Part shown: piece after piece, positions 9,119 to 17,728 of the stretch | Layout: each line of letters starts with the position of its first letter | Position numbering within the stretch: position 1 is the stretch's first letter | Origin: Anaerolineae bacterium | GTDB taxonomy: Bacteria > Chloroflexota > Anaerolineae > Aggregatilineales > Phototrophicaceae | Assembly (NCBI GenBank): GCA_022822305.1 | Contig: JAJEBY010000008.1 | Coordinates: 1 to 40,209 of the forward strand | Direction of reading: 5' to 3' | Length of the DNA: 40,209 bases | Translations under genes and position numbers: made by a program | Notes under the pieces: generated by a model | Told to the model about the DNA's origin: nothing | Databases searched by the model: none | The model's input: only the letters and a program-made list of their open reading frames with translations

Positions 9119-9150
9119 TTCGCCTTCGCGCTAATCATCCCCAACGCCAA

Positions 9151-9813
9151 ATGCCCACGGAAGCGCGACTGAACAAACTGAAGCGGATCGCCCGACAGCG
9201 GCAATCGGGATTGACCCTCGTCATCGAGGATGTCTTTGATCCGCATAACCTCGGCGCCATCGCCCGCAGCTGCGATGCGCTGGGCGTGCAAGAAATCAAC
9301 GTCATCTTCGAGACGCATCCGCCCTTTGACCCCAAAGCCGTCGCCAAAAACAGCTCCACCTCGACCAACAAATGGCTCAGCTTCCGCATCCATCACAATA
9401 CCGAAACGGCGCTGCGCACGCTAAAGGCTGAAGGCTGGCAGATCGCCGCGGCGGTAGTCGATCCCGCGGCGGAATCGATCTTCCAGGCCGATCTCAGCGC
9501 CGAGCGCCTGGCGCTGCTGCTGGGCAACGAAAAGGAAGGACTGTCGCAAACGGCCATCGAGTTGGCGGACCGCCACATCACCATTCCCATGCGCGGCATC
9601 GCCCAGAGCATGAATGTCTCGGTATCGGCCGCGCTGCTGCTCTATGAAGCGACCCGGCAGCGTCACGCGCGCGGCCTGCATAGCTATCTGCTGGACGACA
9701 AAGCCGCGCAGCATACGCTCGATTACTTCCTGGAAATGCACGAGTCGCTGGGCAAACGCAACAAACGCCAACGCCTGAAGCGAGCCCAGGCGCGCAAGAA
9801 TCAAAAATCCTAA
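9151..9813 (+). CDS. trmH: TrmH-family (SPOUT) tRNA/rRNA 2'-O-methyltransferase
   Basis: The 220-residue protein has the three SpoU/TrmH motifs: N33-x-G-x-x-x-R39 in PHNLGAIARS, GNEKEG at 125-130, and SMNVSVSAALLLYE at 153-166, which forms the SAM-binding knot. The N-terminus from ATG 9151 lines up with E. coli TrmH (which makes Gm18 in tRNA) with almost the same spacing, so this start is preferred to a TTG at 9115 that overlaps the stop of the Uma2 remnant. The C-terminus ends in a Lys/Arg-rich tail (about 198-220) suited to RNA binding. Target nucleotide inferred, not proven. Confidence 0.88.
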   Translation: MPTEARLNKLKRIARQRQSGLTLVIEDVFDPHNLGAIARSCDALGVQEINVIFETHPPFDPKAVAKNSSTSTNKWLSFRIHHNTETALRTLKAEGWQIAAAVVDPAAESIFQADLSAERLALLLGNEKEGLSQTAIELADRHITIPMRGIAQSMNVSVSAALLLYEATRQRHARGLHSYLLDDKAAQHTLDYFLEMHESLGKRNKRQRLKRAQARKNQKS

Positions 9814-9956
9814 CCTATCCCCTGGCGACACCATTGTCGTCCTGCAAGACTTGTCCGCAATTGGCCGTCAGACGCCCAATCTTTGCCAAATTGCATCTTT
9901 CAAACGCTGTCTGCGTGTCGAATCTCTCGACAAACCAGCGGGTTCGCGCGTAGATA

Positions 9957-10358
9957 GCTCCCCCTCTCCGATGCTTCGGGGAGGGGCTCGGGGGGTGGGG
10001 TAGAAAAAGCGGACAAGCCTAGTACGGGCGACCTATCAGGTCGCCCGCCGACACGCTAAGGAATGTCGGCGCGACTCTGTGAGTCGTCCACAAATCACGC
10101 CAAAATACCCAGGTTCAGTCAAGCTGCTCCAACCATCATAAACGGTCCCGTCCGCTGCGACGGACACGGGCGAAGTCGGGACGAACCGGGGCCGGGGGAT
10201 GGGGTAAAACCAGGCGCTGCCGAGGTGAATTACCGGACAAGCCCCGTAGGGGCGACCTATCAGGTCGCCCGCCAACACGCTAAGGAATGTCGGCGCGACT
10301 CTCCGAGTCGCCAGCAATCACGATAGGAAATGTAGGGGCGAGCCTTGGCTCGCCCACA
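9957..10358 (+). repeat. dense cluster of A and B family repeats
   Basis: Family A at 9957-10002 (stem CCCCTC../..GAGGGG, then CTCGGGGGGTGGGG), the linker GCGGACAAGCCT, and B units at 10022 and 10065. A partial A copy at 10187-10206 leads into B units beginning at 10246, 10289 and 10331, a period of about 43 bp. Stem types alternate: GACC/GGTC, GACTC/GAGTC, GAGCC/GGCTC. The last unit ends 2 bp before the stop codon of the minus-strand gene at 10361. No gene seen in 9814-10360. Confidence 0.8.
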
Positions 10359-10360
10359 AA

Positions 10361-11308
10361 TCAAGCCAAAGCGAAAATCCCCACCGTCGGCCGATGATCG
10401 GTCAAGTCATCAAAGGGGATCTGATTCTGAATATGGCAAGAGATGACCTCGAATTGATCGGCAGGATCATGCAGCAGAATATGATCAATCAATATGCGAT
10501 GAGCATCGTGTGTCCATTGTTGCCGAGCATCATTCTCTGGCGCCAATAGACGGAAGTCGCGCTGCAGCATATCCATCTCCGGCGTCGCGGGTTGCGCATT
10601 GAAGTCGCCGGCCAGAAGGATGGCGCGCTCAGGCTGCTCGTTGGATTCATCAGCCCGCTTTAGCTCGTCCACAACATGCAAAATCTCGTTGACCTGCGCC
10701 TGCCGCATCTGCGAAGCCGTGCGCGACCGCTCGTAAGTGGCGTCTCGCCGATCTTCGCCAATCAAAACGCCGAGATGCGTATTAAGAAAATAGATCGGAA
10801 TGCCGCGATAATTGAGCGAGGCGACCATCAGGTTGCGCGGCTGCGTATCGCGGGTGCCGCTGCTGTAAAGCGTCGCTCGGCTTATGCTGGTGCTGCGCGT
10901 CCAGGCGCCGGCCGCGCCACAATTGTGATAACTGGGATAACTGCCCCAGGACCAATCTTCCGTGGGCAAATTGGTGATGATGGCGTTGCCTTCAGCGGCA
11001 TGTGTCATCTGACGATACGCCGGCCGATCCCACAAATTGGGATGTGGATGATCGCACATGGTCACTTCGGCGGCGAAAGCATCGAGATAGTCCTCGCCCA
11101 GCAGCCGCGCCATCTTGCGCGCCGCGTTCTTTTGGCTGCCGTTGACCATCGCCAAGCCGGTTTCCTGCAGCGCGATCACGGTCGGCTGCGCCGGATTGAT
11201 CACCTGTTTCAGCGTGCAAATGGCATCGACCGCGAGCTTTTCGTGATCATGAGGGGCCGGACGCATGCCGCGCGCGCCGCCGATATTGAAGGTAACAACT
11301 TGCAGCAT
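10361..11308 (-). CDS. endonuclease/exonuclease/phosphatase (EEP) family protein
   Basis: The 315-residue protein shows the EEP-fold signatures: N8 in VVTFNIGG, the metal-binding Glu in ALQETG (about residue 49), FLNTHLG in the centre, LAGDFNAQP, and the terminal DHRPTVGIF with the catalytic Asp-His. The fold hydrolyses phosphodiester or phosphomonoester bonds (nucleases, sphingomyelinase, inositol phosphatases); substrate cannot be told. No signal peptide is evident, so it is probably cytoplasmic. The ATG at 11306-11308 lacks a clear ribosome binding site. B-family repeats follow its stop directly. Confidence 0.85.
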   Translation of the reverse strand: MLQVVTFNIGGARGMRPAPHDHEKLAVDAICTLKQVINPAQPTVIALQETGLAMVNGSQKNAARKMARLLGEDYLDAFAAEVTMCDHPHPNLWDRPAYRQMTHAAEGNAIITNLPTEDWSWGSYPSYHNCGAAGAWTRSTSISRATLYSSGTRDTQPRNLMVASLNYRGIPIYFLNTHLGVLIGEDRRDATYERSRTASQMRQAQVNEILHVVDELKRADESNEQPERAILLAGDFNAQPATPEMDMLQRDFRLLAPENDARQQWTHDAHRILIDHILLHDPADQFEVISCHIQNQIPFDDLTDHRPTVGIFALA

Positions 11309-11519
11309 AGACGATGTCGAGTTTTCGGATTCAGCGCGAGCATTGTATCACGTGTGCGTCCCTTTTCCCTAGCCCAAATTGCATGAGAGCGCACAAACGC
11401 ATCGCGCGTCGGCAACCCTCGGCGCAGCAGTTGCCCGCGCTGCCAATTCACACCCTGCACAGGGGCTTGCCGACGCTTTAGAATGTGGCGGCCGCTAGCT
11501 AACGAGGTCCTTTGCAGCT

Positions 11520-12083
11520 GTGGGATCAAATGCCGCGCTGATCATCATCGATGTGCAAGAAGGCTTGGACGACCCGCGTCTGGGCGCGCGCAACAATCCC
11601 GATGCGGAGACCAAGATGGCGCGCCTGCTGGCGGAATGGCGACGGCGCAATCGTCCCATCTTCCACATCCAGCACATGTCCACGGAAGCCGATTCTCCGC
11701 TGCGGCCGGAGCTGCCGGGCAATGCCATCAAAGCCATCGTCTCGCCGCAAGGTGATGAACCGGTCATTCAAAAGTCAGTCAACAGCGCCTTCATTGGCAC
11801 AGATCTTGAACGGCGGCTGAACGCTGCCGGCGTGGAAAAAGTGGTCGTCGTCGGCTTGACCACCGACCATTGCGTCTCCAGTACAGCGCGCATGGCCGGG
11901 GACTTGGGATATGCGGCCACCGTCGTCGCCGATGCCACCGCCGCGCACGAACGCCGCAGTTACGACGGGTCGCATTACCCGGCCGCAATCGTTCACGCCT
12001 TGGCGCTGGCCAATCTGCACGGCGAATTCGCGACCGTGCTGACGACCGAGCAAGTGCTGGCCGCAAGTCATAAAGGATTATAG
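11520..12083 (+). CDS. isochorismatase-like cysteine hydrolase
   Basis: The 187-residue protein carries the isochorismatase-fold triad Asp11 (IIIDVQ), Lys85 (VIQKSVNSAF) and Cys118 (TTDHCVSSTAR), with the nearby cis-peptide segment GLTTDHC. Relatives include nicotinamidase, biuret hydrolase and other amidases; many act on small amides. It uses a GTG start with GAGGT about 12 nt upstream, a little far. Its stop TAG is the TAG of a decayed family B palindrome (TATAGGGGCG), so the repeat has become part of the gene end. Substrate unknown. Confidence 0.86.
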   Translation: MGSNAALIIIDVQEGLDDPRLGARNNPDAETKMARLLAEWRRRNRPIFHIQHMSTEADSPLRPELPGNAIKAIVSPQGDEPVIQKSVNSAFIGTDLERRLNAAGVEKVVVVGLTTDHCVSSTARMAGDLGYAATVVADATAAHERRSYDGSHYPAAIVHALALANLHGEFATVLTTEQVLAASHKGL

Positions 12084-12318
12084 GGGCGACCAACCAAGTC
12101 GCGCCTTCAAGGCTTGTCCGTTACTGAGTTTCTTCGCATCTGCCTTCAGTCTACCCACCTCAATCCCCCTCATATCCATGCGGGAAGCTTGCCACGCTCC
12201 CTATCAGCCTAAGTTTTTTGGACCACTTAGATTTCCGTAGCGGATGTCTAAAGAAGAGCTCGCGCAGCCTAAGCTCCCCTCTCCGTTGATACGGGGAGGG
12301 GGCTGGGGGGTGGGGTAG
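12079..12318 (+). repeat. family B remnant and family A hairpin
   Basis: A decayed B unit at 12079-12105 overlaps the preceding stop codon. A family A element at 12272-12318 has stem CTCCCCTCTCCGT / ACGGGGAGGGG followed by GCTGGGGGGTGGGG. Nothing else recognised in 12106-12370. Confidence 0.65.
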
Positions 12319-12370
12319 AAATAGCAGACATGCCCGATCAGCTTCCGCATGCCAATTGTGCGCGTTCGGG

Positions 12371-13336
12371 CTAACCCCGCCAGAAGGCCTCGCTGAGATA
12401 TTTGTAGGCGTTGTCGGGGAAGATCGTCACGATGACGCCGGGCTGCTCGCGCTCCGCCAGCGCCTCGGCCACGCGCAGCGCGCCGACCATGGCCGCAGCC
12501 GCGCTGATGCCCACCAGATAACCCTCTTCCCGCGCCATGCGTCGCGCCATCGCATGCGCGTCTTCCGTGCGCACCGCCAGCCGAGAATCGGCAAAGTCGC
12601 CGCCGTAGATGCCGGGCTGAATGGCCGTTTCCATGTGCTTGAGGCCTTCCAAACCGTGGAAGGGCGAATCCGGCTCGATTGAAATCACCTGCACGCTCGG
12701 ATCGTAGGCTTTCAGGCGGCGTCCCGTCCCCATCATGGTGCCGCTGGTGCCCAAGCCCGCCACAAAATGCGTGACGCTCCCGGCCGTCTGCCGCCAGATT
12801 TCGACGCCGGTGCCATGATAATGCGCCTGCCAGTTGGCGGGATTGTTGTATTGATCGGCGTAGAAATAGCGCTCGGGCCGCCGCGCCACCAGCCGGCGCG
12901 CGGCGCGAATGGCCCCATCGGAGCCTTCCAGCGGATCCGTGAAAACCAGATCGACATCGTAGGCGCGCAGGATGGAGAGGCGCTCGGCGCTGACATTCTC
13001 GGGTAAGAAGAGCTTGACGCGATAGTCCTTGGCAGCCGCGATCATGGCATAGGCGATGCCGGTATTGCCGCTGGTGCTATCGGTGATGATTGTGCCCGGC
13101 GCCAGGCGGCCGTCAGCTTCCGCGGACTTGATGATCTCCAGCGCCGCGCGATCCTTGACGCTGCCGCCGGGATTCTGCCACTCGGCTTTGGCGTAGATGC
13201 GCAAGTCGGCGGGCAGATGCCGCGTCAGACGCCGGAAGCTCAGCAGCGGCGTATTGCCGATCTGCCGCTCAATGTCCCCCGCCTGATCGCCGATCTCGCT
13301 CAATGCCTCGAGTTCGTAATTCGCCACCAATGTCAT
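12371..13336 (-). CDS. PLP-dependent cysteine synthase (CysK/CysM family)
   Basis: The 321-residue fold-type II PLP enzyme replaces the O-acetyl group of O-acetylserine (or a related serine ester) with sulfide or thiosulfate to make cysteine. The Schiff-base Lys61 lies in NPGGSVKDRA, the substrate loop TSGNTG is at 88-93, and the phosphate-binding GTSGT is present near residue 196. The extra N-terminal 20 residues resemble CysM-like enzymes from Chloroflexota more than E. coli CysK. GGAG lies 5 nt before the ATG. A strong terminator-like hairpin sits in its leader, suggesting attenuation. CysK versus CysM cannot be settled here. Confidence 0.88.
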   Translation of the reverse strand: MTLVANYELEALSEIGDQAGDIERQIGNTPLLSFRRLTRHLPADLRIYAKAEWQNPGGSVKDRAALEIIKSAEADGRLAPGTIITDSTSGNTGIAYAMIAAAKDYRVKLFLPENVSAERLSILRAYDVDLVFTDPLEGSDGAIRAARRLVARRPERYFYADQYNNPANWQAHYHGTGVEIWRQTAGSVTHFVAGLGTSGTMMGTGRRLKAYDPSVQVISIEPDSPFHGLEGLKHMETAIQPGIYGGDFADSRLAVRTEDAHAMARRMAREEGYLVGISAAAAMVGALRVAEALAEREQPGVIVTIFPDNAYKYLSEAFWRG

Positions 13337-13374
13337 CGCGTCTCCGATTTTGGCTATGCCGAGGCGCTCCCCAC

Positions 13375-13452
13375 AAAAAAAGCCAACTTGCGAATCAACG
13401 CGCCTCGCGGCTCCCGGTAGTCGGTGCCTTCAGCGCGTTCGCAAGTTGACTT
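13375..13452 (-). promoter_or_regulatory. terminator hairpin in the cysteine synthase leader (possible attenuator)
   Basis: Read on the minus strand, AAGUCAACUUGCGAA pairs with UUCGCAAGUUGGCUU (15 bp with one G-U), directly followed by more U residues from the A7 run at 13375-13381. Inside lies a second stem ACGCGC / GCGCGU capping a G/C-rich loop with short GGC/GCC pairing. The U-tract ends 38 nt before the ATG, and no minus-strand gene lies upstream before 14661, so the site belongs to the cysteine synthase mRNA. It does not fit T-box or SAM riboswitch consensus that I know. Confidence 0.6.
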
Positions 13453-13747
13453 GAAATGTCGTTCGAGATTGCTGTCTGCTGTTATCTTACGCGGCTAAAG
13501 TCACCTCTTGAGACAACAACAGCAACAACAAGTTTGGTAGTGCATTCGGGTCTCCACACGGTTCGACCGCGTAAGCAGAGCATAGCGACGATACATAGGG
13601 CTGTCAACCGCTCTGCAATTCTGATGAGCCCGGCGCGCTGCATCTTACTTGCGCTATCCTCGTCCGCTCCGGCTCACTGCAACCGTCCGTCATCCGTGCT
13701 ACACTGTCGGCACAGAACGCTTATCCGACAAAAGGACCGCGCTCATC

Positions 13748-14524
13748 ATGCGATTGGCAGTATTTTCTGATATTCACGGCAACTTGACCGCCTTCAACGC
13801 CATGCTCGGCGACCTGGCAAATTGCGGCGACTTCGACCAGATCTGGTGTCTGGGCGATTTGGCGGCGCTGGGCGGGCAGCCGCACGCCTGCGTCGCCAGG
13901 CTGCTTGAGCTGCGCGATCAATACGGCAAGGACGCGCTCAAAATCATCGGCGGCAACAGCGACCGTTACCTGGCCACCGGCGCGCGCATGGCCGCGGCGC
14001 CACCATCGGAAGAAGCCCAATTCGCCGGCTGGCGCGCGAGCATGCTCAAGAGCAACGCGGTGCTGGCCTGGAATCTGGAGCGCTTGAGCTGGGACGATTT
14101 TGAGCTGCTGCGCGATGTGCTGGGTCGCGAGCTGCGCTTGACCGTCGAGGGCTACGGTCAAGTCATCGGCTTCCACGCCATTCCCGGCGATGACGAATCG
14201 GCCGCGCTGCGCCCGGATAGTCCCGATGAAGAGGCGAATGATGCCTTGCTCGATCGCGAAGGTCGGCTGGCGCTCTGCGGTCATACGCACCACGCCATGG
14301 ATCGGCAGATCGGACGCTGGCGCGTCATCAATCCGGGCAGCGTCGGCATGTCATTTGGGAATCCGGGCGTCGCCGAATGGGCGATTCTGGATTGGCGGGA
14401 CGGCGCGCTGTCGGTAGATCTGCGGCGCGTGCCCTACGATGTCGATGCGGCGCTTGACGCATGGGAGGCGCAGGGCTATCCCCAGGTGGAGTGGGTGCGC
14501 CCGCGCTTGACGGGGCAGGGCTGA
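13748..14524 (+). CDS. metallophosphoesterase (calcineurin-like, YfcE/MJ0936-like)
   Basis: The 258-residue protein has the full dinuclear-metal set: D8 and H10 in FSDIHGN, GD at 36-37, N70 in GGNSD, H143 in GFHAIPGD, GHTH at 178-181, and the NPGSVG turn at 195-200. Family members are phosphodiesterases or phosphatases. I begin at ATG 13748 because the metal motif follows at once and AAAGGA lies about 11 nt upstream; in-frame codons further upstream are not conserved. The start region diverges from the cysteine synthase leader. Confidence 0.88.
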   Translation: MRLAVFSDIHGNLTAFNAMLGDLANCGDFDQIWCLGDLAALGGQPHACVARLLELRDQYGKDALKIIGGNSDRYLATGARMAAAPPSEEAQFAGWRASMLKSNAVLAWNLERLSWDDFELLRDVLGRELRLTVEGYGQVIGFHAIPGDDESAALRPDSPDEEANDALLDREGRLALCGHTHHAMDRQIGRWRVINPGSVGMSFGNPGVAEWAILDWRDGALSVDLRRVPYDVDAALDAWEAQGYPQVEWVRPRLTGQG

Positions 14525-14538
14525 GCCAGGTTGGTCTA

Positions 14539-14570
14539 TTCACCACAGAGGCACAGAGAACACAGAGATT
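14539..14570 (+). repeat. CACAGAG-type short repeat
   Basis: TTCACCACAGAGGCACAGAG is followed by AACACAGAG, a known class of imperfect intergenic repeats; related copies are at 3446 and 3586 in this window. Confidence 0.6.
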
Positions 14571-14660
14571 CAGCCTGAAGCGCAACTCAGGCTGCGGCGC
14601 TAGGCTCTCGCTCGCTTATGCCGGCGCGCTGACCGCCGCCATGTTTCCCCAGCGCGGAGA

Positions 14661-15890
14661 TTAACTCCCCACAACTTTGATGCGCGGACGCCGGGCGCGG
14701 TAGCCCAGCGCATAGGTGATAACGCCACAGCCGACCGCCAGCACGCAGATCATCCACAGCGCCGTCAGCGGCTGCAGCAACTCGCGCAAGGCGGCCGTAT
14801 CCAGCGCGGTGACCTGCCGCAGGTAGAACTGCGCCACGCCGCGGCAAGCGCCGACAATGCTCGAGAGGCCGACGCCGAAGCCGATTAACCACAGCGGCAC
14901 ATAACCGGTCACGCGCCGATTGTCGCCGCGCAAGTCGCCCGCGCCCCCGTTAACGAAGGCCAAGACAACGGTCAGGTGAACCCAGGTCATCAGCCAATCA
15001 CGCGCATCCGCGAGCGCCGTGCCGCGCAGGGCTTCATAAATCCCGGATTGCGCGCAGATCGCGCCCAGGAAAGCGCCGCCGACCAGCCAGAAGAGCGTCG
15101 CCTGCCCGATCCAGTGCGGGGCCAGCGAGGCATCGGCGTTGCCTTGGCTGAGCGCGCGGTAGCCGTGCCCGGCCAGAATCATAAAGCAGAGCATGATCAA
15201 GGGCGTGGCGCTCAAGCTGATTATCGGCGGCAGGCGCAGCGGAGCGATGCTGATCAGGCTGCCGCCGAGAAACACCAAGGCCGCCACGATGCGGACGCCA
15301 TCGTCCATCCAGGCGCGTTCGACCCTGCTGAAGCGTCGCATCAGCCAAAAGACCAGGCTCACGCTGCCGATGCCGTAGGCGACGTGAAGCCGAAACAGCC
15401 ACAATACCTCCGCCCATCGCCCGGACGCCAGCGGCGCGGTCAGCAGACAGATGCTGATCAGCAGCATCGCGACTCTCCAGACACGTACACACGATTCGGC
15501 CTCCGCCGCCCGCTGATGCATCGCCAGCGCGGCTAGCAAGAAGACCGCCAGGGCGATATCAAATAGCGCGCTATCCTGAAACGGACTCGCGACCAATGTG
15601 AGCGCAACTAACGCCTTCCAGCCACCAACCAGCCAGCGGAACCGGCGATGTGCCGGATGACCCGGCGCCATCGCCCAACCGGCGGCGAGCAAGGCCGTCA
15701 GCAGCAGTAGCTGCGCCGCGCTATCGCTGAGGCGCGTGACGGCAGCGTTTGTGATCCAGCGCGGCAGCGGATGGCACGGCAGTTGGAAGAGCGATTCCAG
15801 CAAGAAACCGCAAGCGTAGACGACCAGCAGCAGCACGATAGTATCGAGCAAGCCGTATTGAACTTTGCCACGTGGCGACAGTTGAATCAT
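14661..15890 (-). CDS. uncharacterised polytopic membrane protein
   Basis: The 409-residue protein is almost entirely hydrophobic, with about 11-12 predicted spans. Scattered intramembrane His residues (LFRLHVAYG, LAGHGYRAL, APHWIGQ, TWVHLTVV) faintly recall heme-binding helices of the NorB/CcoN oxidase fold, but I see no standard six-His set, so this remains a resemblance only. Its start lies 18 bp after the stop of the GT39-like gene upstream, and a short GGAAT precedes the ATG, so the two are probably co-transcribed. Function unknown. Confidence 0.6.
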   Translation of the reverse strand: MIQLSPRGKVQYGLLDTIVLLLVVYACGFLLESLFQLPCHPLPRWITNAAVTRLSDSAAQLLLLTALLAAGWAMAPGHPAHRRFRWLVGGWKALVALTLVASPFQDSALFDIALAVFLLAALAMHQRAAEAESCVRVWRVAMLLISICLLTAPLASGRWAEVLWLFRLHVAYGIGSVSLVFWLMRRFSRVERAWMDDGVRIVAALVFLGGSLISIAPLRLPPIISLSATPLIMLCFMILAGHGYRALSQGNADASLAPHWIGQATLFWLVGGAFLGAICAQSGIYEALRGTALADARDWLMTWVHLTVVLAFVNGGAGDLRGDNRRVTGYVPLWLIGFGVGLSSIVGACRGVAQFYLRQVTALDTAALRELLQPLTALWMICVLAVGCGVITYALGYRARRPRIKVVGS

Positions 15891-15908
15891 CTGATTCCAG
15901 CGCCGGCG

Positions 15909-17327
15909 CTAGGCGCGCAGGCGGTACACCTCGGCGGCGCCGTGATCGAAGATGTCAGTGATGCTGAAGCGCAGCTCGTAGCGATCGCGAACGATGTCCA
16001 GCAGCGCCAAGATGCCGGGCGATCCGGAGACGATATGATCGCTGAAGACGACCACCCAGGTCGGCGGATCGGTCTCCCATTCCGCGATCAACCTCTCCAA
16101 CACGAAATCGGGACGGAAATACCAGCGCCAGCCTTTGATCCAGCTGCCCGGCGGCAGCATGTCCGTTCGCGGATGCAGCTGTGGCGTGCTATCGGTTTCG
16201 GGCAAGACGAAAAGCGTATCGCCGTCCGCCTTTGCCGCGTTGAGCGCGTCGACCAGTTGATCAAACTCGTCATATCCCAGCGCGGCGCCCGGGCCCAACC
16301 GCGTCGGGATATAACTGACCGCGCCCGTCCAGAGCCAGCCGACGGCGACGCTCAGTCCCAGCCCCATCAGAACGATGCGCGGCAGATCCCATTCTCGGTA
16401 GGCGCCGAGCTGCGACCATATTTTCGCGATTACCAGGCCCGACATCACGGCTGTGAAGGGCAGGTGGCCCATGGCGTGGATTTCGCCGAAGCGCGGCCAC
16501 AGCACGACAAGCCCGGCCAGCCACATCAGCGCCAGCAGCAGCTGCCGGCGTTCAGCGCGCCAAGCCAGCAGCGCGAATGGCATCACCAGCATATTGCTCA
16601 TGAGCAGCTTGCGGAAAAAATCGCCATCCAGCGGCACGCCGTCCATGATGCCGGCCAGATTGAAGGTCCAGTTCCAGTAGATATATGAATCAAAGAGACC
16701 CTGCCCGGCCAGAATCAGCCATTGCAGCAGCGGCAGCGCTAAGGCAGAAATCGCGTATATCAGCCACGATCGGCGACCCTCCCACAGCGCGAGCCAAATG
16801 CCGACGATGCCGACCGCCAGCCAGGCCTGCTGCTTGAAGATCGCCGCCGCGCCCATCAAGAGACCGATAGCGATGTACCGCCGGCGCGAAGGCGCGCTGG
16901 ACCCGCGATAATAGATCAGCAGCGCCAGCAGGACGCAAGTCGCCAGCAGCGTGTCGAAGTAGAGCATGACATTGCCGTAGACCGGCGCCCACCAGGCCCA
17001 GACCAGCGCCGCCAGCATCCCGGCCGAATCCGACCCGCTCAACGTTTTGGCCAGCTGAAAAATCAGCAGCGTCAAGGCCAGCACCAGCGCGGTATTCAGC
17101 AGCTTGACCAGCAGGCCCGGATCCATCATCGGCAGCAGCGCTTGCGCCGCCGCGCCCAGCAGCGAACTGCCCGGCGCGTGCTGCTCCCAAATGTCGCCAA
17201 AAAGCCGCATCCCGCGGTTCATCATCCAGGGAATCGCCACTTGACCGGAATGCGCCGCCGGCGACAGCCAGAACAGCTGCGTCAGGCATTGCGCGATCAG
17301 CAGGAGCAAGAGCCAGCGGCGCGTCAA
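15909..17327 (-). CDS. GT39-like integral membrane glycosyltransferase
   Basis: The 472-residue GT-C fold protein has about 10-12 membrane spans. The first extracytoplasmic loop contains RLFGDIWEQHAPGS, the acidic-loop pattern of the ArnT/PMT family, where Asp and Glu bind the lipid-linked sugar donor. Such enzymes transfer sugars from polyprenyl phosphate to lipids or proteins outside the membrane. The C-terminal 130 residues form a soluble-looking domain. The start is TTG at 17325-17327 with GGAG 8 nt before it. Donor and acceptor unknown. Confidence 0.78.
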   Translation of the reverse strand: MTRRWLLLLLIAQCLTQLFWLSPAAHSGQVAIPWMMNRGMRLFGDIWEQHAPGSSLLGAAAQALLPMMDPGLLVKLLNTALVLALTLLIFQLAKTLSGSDSAGMLAALVWAWWAPVYGNVMLYFDTLLATCVLLALLIYYRGSSAPSRRRYIAIGLLMGAAAIFKQQAWLAVGIVGIWLALWEGRRSWLIYAISALALPLLQWLILAGQGLFDSYIYWNWTFNLAGIMDGVPLDGDFFRKLLMSNMLVMPFALLAWRAERRQLLLALMWLAGLVVLWPRFGEIHAMGHLPFTAVMSGLVIAKIWSQLGAYREWDLPRIVLMGLGLSVAVGWLWTGAVSYIPTRLGPGAALGYDEFDQLVDALNAAKADGDTLFVLPETDSTPQLHPRTDMLPPGSWIKGWRWYFRPDFVLERLIAEWETDPPTWVVVFSDHIVSGSPGILALLDIVRDRYELRFSITDIFDHGAAEVYRLRA

Positions 17328-17434
17328 ATTCGACTCCGGGGATCAGTCGTCCGTCGCCACACATCCTAGCAGACGGGCGGGAAATCTGTAAGTCGTGTGC
17401 GCTGGCGGTTGCGTGATTGGCGCGGTTCTTCAAC

Positions 17435-17597
17435 CTCACCCCCCGGCCCCCTCTCCGAAGCATCAGAGCGGGGGAGCTTTGGCAGCGCGACCTCGCCCAC
17501 TTTCGCCAGTTTGTGACACGTTCGTCGTCAGTAGACACACGCTCTTGCACGACGAGACCAGCCTCCCTCCATTGATATGGGGGATTGAGGGGGGTAG
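17435..17597. repeat. family A repeats, one inverted and one variant
   Basis: A minus-strand family A copy at 17435-17477 (CACCCCCCGGCCCC then CTCTCC..) is followed by a plus-strand variant at 17562-17597 ending GGGGGATTGAGGGGGGTAGA. The rest of 17328-17728 holds nothing recognised. Confidence 0.65.
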
Positions 17598-17728
17598 ACA
17601 AAAGCGGGGCGCGAATCTGCCAATCTTCGGACAAGCCTCAAAAGTATCTACAACGCCGCGGGCGATTGCAGATTAATCGGCGCGCGATTGGCGCGGATGC
17701 GCGAATTGGCTACAGTAGAAACAAGCAG

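Noticed and set aside
13375..13452. T-box or SAM riboswitch
   Set aside because: No T-box antiterminator sequence and no SAM core motifs; only a terminator with a novel inner stem is visible.
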